This document shows, piece by piece, positions 57,309-64,000 of a DNA stretch of 64,000 nt. Source of the stretch: Lepidonotus clava (lineage: Eukaryota; Annelida; Polychaeta; Phyllodocida; Polynoidae); NCBI GenBank assembly GCA_936440205.1, contig OW387138.1:32259541-32323540 (forward strand). Direction: 5' to 3'. The notes beneath the pieces were generated by a model. It worked only from the letters and a program-made list of their open reading frames with translations. It was not told the origin of the DNA and searched no databases. A program made the position numbers and the translations under genes. How positions within the stretch are numbered: position 1 is the stretch's first letter; every line of letters starts with the position of its first letter.

Positions 57309-57572
57309 AAGGCCCATACCCACTAAGCAACTGTAGCGGCGACCGGCAACTGGAAGAATGACCCTCGTCGTAGCCGGGCGACGGTAATATCTAGCGAGTT
57401 TAATATTTTTCTTGCGATTTTCCTGCCAATTTTGGCACCAATCCCATCTCCCGTCGCCCGTCGCCCAGAATGTGTATCATACCAACTGAAAATCGCCCGG
57501 CGATTGTGCAGGGAACTTGACGCCTGTGCCGTCACTGGGCGACGGTAAAATCGCCTAGTGGTTATGGGACTT
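57309..57572. mobile_element. MITE with AAGGCCCATACCCACTA ends (copy 2)
   Basis: Exact positional duplicate of 54484-54747, created by the 2,825-bp tandem duplication rather than by separate insertion. Confidence 0.75.
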
Positions 57573-57755
57573 AAGACTTCCTGGGTCCTACCCAGTACTC
57601 CCAAAAAGGTCATCAAACGCTAGGTGTGTGATTCCCTTTCTATGGGACATTGCACATAAAAGTTCCCTTGTTATTCATTGAAAAGGGTAGGGTAGTGATC
57701 CTGGCAGGTTTCTCCTGAATTATATCAGAGAGTATGATCAACCAAAGCGGTGACA

Positions 57756-57969
57756 GGACACTTACCCCCCGGACACTTACCCCCTAGGACACTTACCCCC
57801 TGGACACTTACCCCCTGGACACTTACCCCCGACACTTCCCCCCCGGACACTTACCCCCTGGACACATACCCCCTAGGACACTTACCCCCTAGGACACTTA
57901 CCCCCTGGACACTTACCCCCTAGGACACTTACCCCCTAGGACACTTACCCCCTAGGACACTTACCCCCC
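57756..57969 (+). repeat. GGACACTTACCCCCTA array, duplicated left copy
   Basis: Unit-by-unit identical in order of spacer variants to 54931-55144, confirming that it arose by the 2,825-bp duplication. Confidence 0.95.
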
Positions 57970-59054
57970 AACCTTGGAGAACTTGCTCTAATGATGTTTT
58001 GAAAGGGTGTCTTCAAATGGAAGTCCATTAATCCCCTCATGTTTACTTTAGGCCAGGCAACCGGCGGCCCTCCCCTGGGAGGTGGCTCTCGAGGGTGAGG
58101 TGAAACAGTCACATGTTGAATTTAAGTATTATATATCAGAAGAGAGGGATATATATCTAGTTTACTCCCCTTTATTAAAAACTGTGGAAAATAGTGACTA
58201 GGAATAGGGGCGAGTTAGCCTTTTAGGTATGAATCCTAAAGAACTATCAGAAGAGAGGGATATATATTTAGTTTACTCCCCAATATTTAAAACTGTGGAA
58301 AATAGTGACTGGGAATAGGGACGAGTTAGCCTTTTAGGTATGAATCCTAAAGAACTATCAGAAGAGAGGGATATATATTTAGTTTACTCCCCATTATTAA
58401 AAACTGTGGAATATAGTGACTAGGAACAGGATATATATTTGCAGGGTTCTCCCCATAGCCCGGCGCGCCCGGCGCGCGCCGGGCTGTAAAGTACTAGCGC
58501 CGGGCTGTAAAAATTTGACCAAAAAAAAAAAATAAAAAAAATTTTTTGGTGGTTGTTGTTGTTGTAAAAGCTACTATCTCGTCCGCCCGGCGACAAAATG
58601 TGTTTTCACAGTCTCGCAGACAGGCAGATAGCATTCATGACATCAGCCCGATGTCCTGTCCTAGTAGCAATGATGTCCTGTCCTAGTAGCAATGATAAAT
58701 TTCAGTGACTTTTAATCATTTCGGGACTAGTTAAGAAGTTAGGATAGGTCTGGGCAGGTAAGGTTACCTGAATGCAACAAAGTTTTCAGGCCTATTTAGA
58801 ATGTTGATATGACTAAAACTTGAAGGGATAGAAGTGTCTGCATTAAAGGGATAAATTGTCATTTGGGACTCAATTTTAGGTGGTCACTTGGTGGGGCCCT
58901 CACTTAGTGACCAGTCTCAATAGTGAAGCAAAATCAAACTTGAAATAGAGGAAAATATTCCGGTCTGACTAAAAAGTGGTCTTTAAATGAGGTGGTCTCA
59001 TTAGTTAAATGGTCGTTAAGTGGGTCTCTACTGTTCTCTGCCTTTAGCAGACAC

Positions 59055-59445
59055 AGGGTTGCCACTGACCAGAGACGTCAAAATTCCCTGACATTTCCCT
59101 AATTTTTCCCTGACAAATTCCATTTTTCCCTAAACTTTCGAAACACAGAACCTTAATTTTTTCTTGGCAACTCCTGTAGCCAAGGCAATATTGCTGGATC
59201 ACAGCAACGCACCTTACAATCATAACATGCCTTTCAAGGGGCCACAATTTGCAAAATAATGTTTGTGATTTAGATTTGGGGCTATGACATGTTTGAGAAT
59301 TCCATTTTTCCCTGACCAGGGTCAGTTTTCCCTGACCTTTTTCAAAATTCCACTTTTCCCTGACCAATTCCAAAATTCCCTGACTTTTCCCTGACCTTTA
59401 AAAAAACAACGTTTCCCTGACTTTTCCCTGACCAGTGGCAACCCT
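59055..59445. mobile_element. Nested element with AGGGTTGCCACTG ends (copy 2)
   Basis: Same as 56230-56620, carried by the 2,825-bp duplication. Confidence 0.75.
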
Positions 59446-59556
59446 AACAGGTGGGACCAGAGGGAGATGTCCTACCAGTTGTCCCCTGTCCCCTCCACAC
59501 CTTCCCGGCCATATATCAAAGGGGGAAGTCCTGTCAGCCACCCCCTGTCCCCCTAA

Positions 59557-60090
59557 AAGGGAACCCTTATCCCTTACCCTGAATCATATACCCATACAAA
59601 TTAGAAATATTAGGGGAAAACTTATTACTTAAGCTCACCAAAGTGCCTTAGAATGCCTAAGATTGCATGAATGACAGGTCTTATTTTCAAAATTTTCCTG
59701 GGGGTGGCCCCCCAAACCCCCCAAAAGGAACCCCTCCCTTACCCTAAATTCCATTCCCAGACAAATTCAAAATATTAGGGGAAAAGAATTATTCTTACAT
59801 AAGTTCACAAAAGTACTGTAGAATGCCTCAGATTGCATGAATGAGAGGTCATATTTTCAAAATTTTCCTGGGGGTGGCCCCCCATACCCCCCAAAGGAAC
59901 CCCTCCCTTACCCTAAATTCCATTCCCAAACAAATTCAAAATATTAGGGGAAAAGAATTATTCTTACGTAAGTTCACAAAAGTACTGTAGAATGCCTCAG
60001 ATTGCATGAATGAGAGGTCATATTTTCAAAATTTTCCTGGGGGTGGCCCCCCATACCCCCCCAATGGGAGGGGAAACCCCTCCCATACTC
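59557..60090 (+). repeat. 169-170 bp tandem repeat, about 3 units
   Basis: The marker ATTTTCAAAATTTTCCTGGG recurs near 59683, 59853 and 60022. The units carry GGGGGTGGCCCCCC and AATATTAGGGGAAAA. The first part is also present at 56732-57027 in the other copy of the large duplication. Confidence 0.85.
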
Positions 60091-60457
60091 TCCCCGTTGC
60101 CGCCTTCGCGGCAACTAGTGCGCCGGGCTGTGAAATTTTCCTGGGGAGAACCCTGCTCCCAATTATTAAAAATTGTAGAAGTGGGGCCCAGCGGGACCCA
60201 CCCCTTATGAGCCCAATTAGGACCAGGGCCGATGACCGGCACCTAAAACAACAGGGATTCAAATAAGCTTGACATCCAAACGGGTGGCACGTGTTTTGAC
60301 ACTTCCCCATCCACTAACTGTTGAGTAGGGATGAGTAGCCTTTTAGGTTTGAATCCTAGACATCTATTAGAAGAGAGGGATATTTTTTTTAGTTAACTTT
60401 CCATTAGAAAGACTAAGTTCTTACCACATAATTTCCTCTACATTATATGCCAATGTT

Positions 60458-60643
60458 GGGGGGTAAGTGTCCTAGGGGGTAAGTGTCCTAGGGGGTAAGT
60501 GTCCAGGGGGTAAGTGTCCAGGGGGTAAGTGTCCTAGGGGGTAAGTGTCCTAGGGGGTAAGAGTCCTAGGGGGTAAGTGTCCTAGGGGGTAAGTGTCCGG
60601 GGGGTATGTGTCCGGGGGGTAAGTGTCCGCGGGGTATATGTCC
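60458..60643 (-). repeat. GGACACTTACCCCC array, inverted right copy
   Basis: About 11 units of the same repeat in reverse orientation; the order of variants differs from the left array, so the two have evolved separately. Confidence 0.95.
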
Positions 60644-61655
60644 TAGAACCCCCAAAGCAGAAAAGCATTACCTCATGTAGTCTAGAAAGAACCCTGAGGG
60701 GAACCCAGATGTTAAACTACCCCAACAAACAAACATCAAAGCAGGTATGTTATGGGTGACACCATGCAGTGTTTATCCTGTCTGAAACCCCTGAACATCA
60801 GTTGTCTGATGTTTACTGATTCTTTATATTCTGTTCATCAGAACATTTCTCAGTAGTCACATTACCCCTACCTGGTCCCCAGCTGGAAAGTCCGGAGACG
60901 CTGCACCTGCGCACTGACTGACGGCCAGAGTTCCGGTTAGAACATTTGTAAAAAGCCAAATTCAATTTGAACTGTTTGAAGCCAGTTAACTTCAGCTCTT
61001 TCGTATTAGAAAGTTCTGTATGTATTATGACTTCTATGAATTCAGTTAACAGACCGTGTTGTGCTGTGCTTCATATTTAATCAATTCTGTCCAAATTCAA
61101 TTGTGAATCAGACGAGGGGTGGGATTTATAATAGACCGTCTTTAGTCACAACGATGGCGTTGTTACAGATCCAACGAGTGAGAGTTAAACCAATGCAGCA
61201 TTATGCACACTTACACTTAACAAAAAACATAAAATGCCAAAAACAATCTTTTTTGTTGAATGACACTTAAGCTGGCTACTTTTATTGCACGTTGAGCCAC
61301 AGATCATCCCTAGCAACAAGACTAGACGTTGTGATTTTAAAATCTACCCTGCAGTATTGACGTTGTGTATATGACGTTGTGTAGTTGATCACATTTCTCA
61401 AAATGGGTTGTCCACCATACTGGTGAATAATTTATTTTCTGAATTTTTCTGAATTTTAAAGCATTTAGAACAAATATTTTACTTCAAACTAATCCACTGA
61501 ATCACAATCGACAATTATCATCTTTTAGAATTATTTATTTTGGATGTATTTTATATGCATTTGGTCATGATTACCTCATGATAATCACCAATAGATGATC
61601 ATGTGACCACGTCTGCACAAGGTCTATACCATCCCTATATATAGATCACCCCAGA
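60644..61655. other. No gene seen
   Basis: An open stretch with a TTTCTCAG acceptor near 60845-60925 was inspected, but no frame continues credibly. The rest is AT-rich. Confidence 0.5.
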
Positions 61656-62815
61656 CCTACTCTCATACCTATAATGGTCCTCCATAGATAACGGCATAGG
61701 GTACACTACAGCACAAGAGAAAGGTGTGATGTAAACATTATGTCTGACACACTACCTACTCTCATACCTATAACGGCCCTCCATAGATAACACCATAAGG
61801 TGCCGGTACATATTACAGCACCAGAGACGGGTCTCATGTAAACATATGTCCGGTACACTACATACAGCCCCATGCCTACCTTCTCTCATACCTATAACCG
61901 TCCTCCATAGATAAAACCATAAGGTACATTACAGCCCCAGAGATGGGTCTGATGTAAACATATGGCTGGTACACTTCACAGCGTGGCACCTACCTACTCT
62001 CATACCTATAATGGTCCCCCATAGATAACACCATAAGGTACATTACAGCCCCAGAGATGGGTCTGATGTAAACATATGGCTGGTACACTTCACAGCGTGG
62101 CACCTACCTACTCTCATTCCTATAACTGGCCCCCCATAGATAACAGCATAAGGTACATATTACAGCCCCAGAGACGGGTCTGATGTAAACATATGGCCGG
62201 TACACTACATACAGCCCCATGCCTACCTTCTCTCATACCTTTAACAGTCCTCGATAGATAAGGCCATAAGGTACACTGCAGCACAAGAGACAGGTCTGAT
62301 GTAAACTTATGGCCGGTACACCACATACAGCCTGGCACCTACCTACTCTCATACCTATAATGGTCCCCCATAGATAACACCATAAAGTACCGGTACATAT
62401 TACAGCACCAGAGACTGGTCTGATGTAAACATATGGCCAGTACACCACATACAGCCTGTCCCCAACCTACTCTCATACCTATAATGGTCCCCCATAGATA
62501 AAACCATAAGGTACACTACAGCCCCAGAGATGGGTCTGATGTAAACATATGGCCAGTACACTTCACAGCGTGGCACCTACCTACTCTCATTCCTATAACG
62601 GGCCCCCATAGATAACAGCATAAGGTACATATTACAGCCCCAGAGATGGGTCTGATGTAAACATATGGCCGGTACACTTCACAGCGTGGCACCTACCTAC
62701 TCTCATTCCTATAACGGGGCCCCATAGATAACAGCATAAGGTACATATTACAGCCCCAGAGGCGGGTCTGATGTAAACATATGGCCGGTACACCACATAC
62801 AGCCACACACCGCCC
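61656..62815. repeat. Tandem satellite, about ten units of 96-126 bp
   Basis: Units start CCTACTCTCATACCTATAA and contain CATAGATAACACCATAAGG, GTACATATTACAGCCCCAGA and TCTGATGTAAACATATGGC. Unit starts fall near 61656, 61753, 61875, 61992, 62104, 62225, 62341, 62467, 62577 and 62693. Minus-strand ORFs through it are repeat translations, not genes. Confidence 0.93.
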
Positions 62816-63179
62816 ACGTTAAAAAGGCCCGAGTCTGATCAATAGCAGCAGGCCTGGTGGAGGACAGACCTGTGTCAACAGTTAGCGTCTGAGACCAGGA
62901 GAGAGCGGTCAGCAGTCTCCAGCGGTGAGCGCGCCCCTTTGTCAGCAGGCCGGCCTCAGATGTGACAACCTGGGGACGGCCTTTTTTACCGGCCCGAGTG
63001 GGGAGGCCTTAGGGGGCGGGGTGCAGAGAGGTTGTGTTTATAGAGATTGCTCACTTGTCCTTCGTAGCGAGGTATGGTTTTTGTCGTTCAGATCTTAGAC
63101 CAGGCATTTACTGTTCATTCACCTGGTCTTCTGTGATGTCCTATAGGGTAGTATGCTACCATCTGTTGTTGGGATGAGA
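62816..63179. other. No feature recognised
   Basis: Moderately GC-rich spacer between the satellite and a SINE fragment; no coding or RNA gene seen. Confidence 0.5.
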
Positions 63180-63335
63180 CACCCTGTGGGGGTTCCAGGG
63201 AAGAATATAGGCCCCCAGTAGCCCCTGCTGATCATAGAAGGCGACAATAGGGGTTGACCCAGCACTGACCAAGTGGTTCTTTGGGTTCAATTCCCGGTAG
63301 GTGCTGGGTTCACTAAGGGATGAGGTACAGCAAAA
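63180..63335 (+). mobile_element. SINE 5' portion, same family as 22480-22810
   Basis: Shares AGTAGCCCCTGCTGATCATA, GGTTCAATTCCCGGT and CACTAAGGGATGAGGTACAG with the copy at 22.5 kb; the similarity stops after GGTACAGCAAAA, so the 3' half is missing. Confidence 0.7.
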
Positions 63336-64000
63336 GATATAAGGCCTTCAATTAAGTATCAGATGGTCCCTATCAAGTGGTCGGCCCTTGTTCTTATCAA
63401 TCTGAATAGGAATCTGACATCTTTTTGAACATAGGGTACAGAATCCTACACTCCTACAGCCTTGCTAGGAGTAAAAAGCATAACACGTGCCTTGTCATAA
63501 TCTATGACCCCACTTTCCTAAACCAACGACTTCCTTGGGTGATTGTACGGTCAAAAGCAGTTAGGTATCAGCATAGGCTGGCAATTGTTTTTGTAGGCAG
63601 GTTGAATTGTACTGCAATGAATGGTGACCAAATGTTTAATGGTCAGCCGAGCCCCTATAATAGGTGGCTGATACAGTAACTGATACACGATGAGTGTCCA
63701 TTCTTCCTGATCTAAGGTCTTTGTTGATGGGGCCAATCTTACCACTGAAGACATAAATTCTCATTCTGCACACATTTTCTCCGCGTCTGCCCATCTGTGC
63801 AGAATTCTGATTAAGGCCATATTTTAAGCATAATATTTCAGAAACAATATATTGCACCGGGTTTAATCTCTGGTTTCTAATGCCTGACTTTTCTTTCATT
63901 CTGTATCCGCTCATGCTGATACTCAATTCAACCCGAATGCTGATGATTTTGAATTCTGTCCTGATTTATTCCAATTCCAACCAAATAACAAAATAAAAGG
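63336..64000. other. No feature recognised
   Basis: Unremarkable AT-rich DNA to the window end. Two overlapping short ORFs here have no coding character. Confidence 0.5.

Larger units (their letters stand above)
54203..59852. repeat. 2,825-bp tandem duplication, almost perfect
   Basis: 54203-57027 and 57028-59852 are head-to-tail copies. Reading them in parallel I noted only about three substitutions (for example near 54445/57270, 55243/58068 and 55727/58552). The junction shows only a few bases of shared sequence. Either a very recent duplication or an assembly artefact joining two alleles. Confidence 0.96.
58442..60155. mobile_element. CAGGGTTCTCCCC element inserted in a 111-bp repeat unit
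   Basis: Inverted ends CAGGGTTCTCCCC and GGGGAGAACCCTG bound about 1.7 kb. Both ends carry a GCGCCGGGCTGT motif just inside, and the left end has a GC-rich palindrome (CCCGGCGCGCGCCGGG-like). A truncated second left portion lies at 55617-57027 because of the tandem duplication. The flanks join into one 111-bp repeat unit. No ORF of transposase type. Confidence 0.75.
54931..60643. mobile_element. Foldback-like element with inverted minisatellite termini
   Basis: An array of GGACACTTACCCCCTA (54931-55144, repeated by duplication at 57756-57969) faces its inverted counterpart AGGGGGTAAGTGTCC at 60458-60643. The inner borders also correspond (CCCCCCAACCTTGG against CCCCCCAACATTGG after reverse complementing). 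Terminal inverted repeats built of short tandem repeats are the hallmark of foldback elements. No transposase ORF. The original element probably lacked the second left array. Confidence 0.65.

Noticed and set aside
60845-60925. Possible plus-strand exon behind TTTCTCAG with a VVTLPLPG frame
   Set aside because: The phase disagrees with exon 9, the frame stops within 30 codons, and no donor is in place.

Overview
This is animal nuclear DNA. Genes have short exons in GT-AG introns (up to about 13.5 kb), exons are visibly GC-richer than the AT-rich introns, and SINEs, miniature inverted-repeat DNA transposons (MITEs), minisatellites and long G/C homopolymers are dense. Repeat phrases (a reverse-oriented SINE core at 13.34-13.48 kb and SINE tails ending in ACTC repeats) and protein divergence suggest a marine invertebrate, probably a spiralian and perhaps a mollusc; this is inference. 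No bacterial genes, CRISPR array, rRNA gene, intact tRNA gene or retroviral fossil was seen.

Three genes can be supported. (1) TMEM205 lies on + at 6040-9839 in four phase-consistent exons encoding 230 aa, behind a promoter with two CCAAT boxes and an E-box. Its last acceptor plus the first part of exon 4 is tandemly triplicated in a 127-bp unit. (2) PTRHD1 lies on - at 14536-12395 in two exons encoding 119 aa, with a CCAAT box and a perfect CRE palindrome upstream. (3) Head-to-head with PTRHD1, a long + strand gene starts at 16016. It encodes a secreted or surface protein: signal peptide, MANSC domain, two EGF-like modules, then a Ser/Thr-rich stretch. Seven exons to 41125 are well supported and phase-consistent; two more (43431-43481, 50498-50655) fit in phase but are less certain. 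The N-terminus resembles KIAA0319/KIAA0319L, but no PKD domain is visible here, so a MANSC1-like protein is an alternative. A possible - strand terminal exon with a membrane anchor lies at 53167-53271.

The rest is mostly repeats. From 3.3 to 41 kb there are many MITE-like elements, some with clear target-site duplications, several within tens of bases of exons of gene 3. A 52-bp minisatellite at 42.9-43.4 kb repeats the 3' splice site of exon 8. From 54.2 to 60.6 kb there is a foldback-like structure whose ends are inverted arrays of a 16-17 bp repeat, carrying nested elements and overlain by an almost perfect 2,825-bp tandem duplication. A 115-bp-period satellite fills 61.66-62.8 kb.

I found no wholly new multi-gene system. 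The most notable items are local: tandemly copied splice acceptors in two unrelated genes, the foldback element with minisatellite termini, and a MITE that abuts a splice acceptor.
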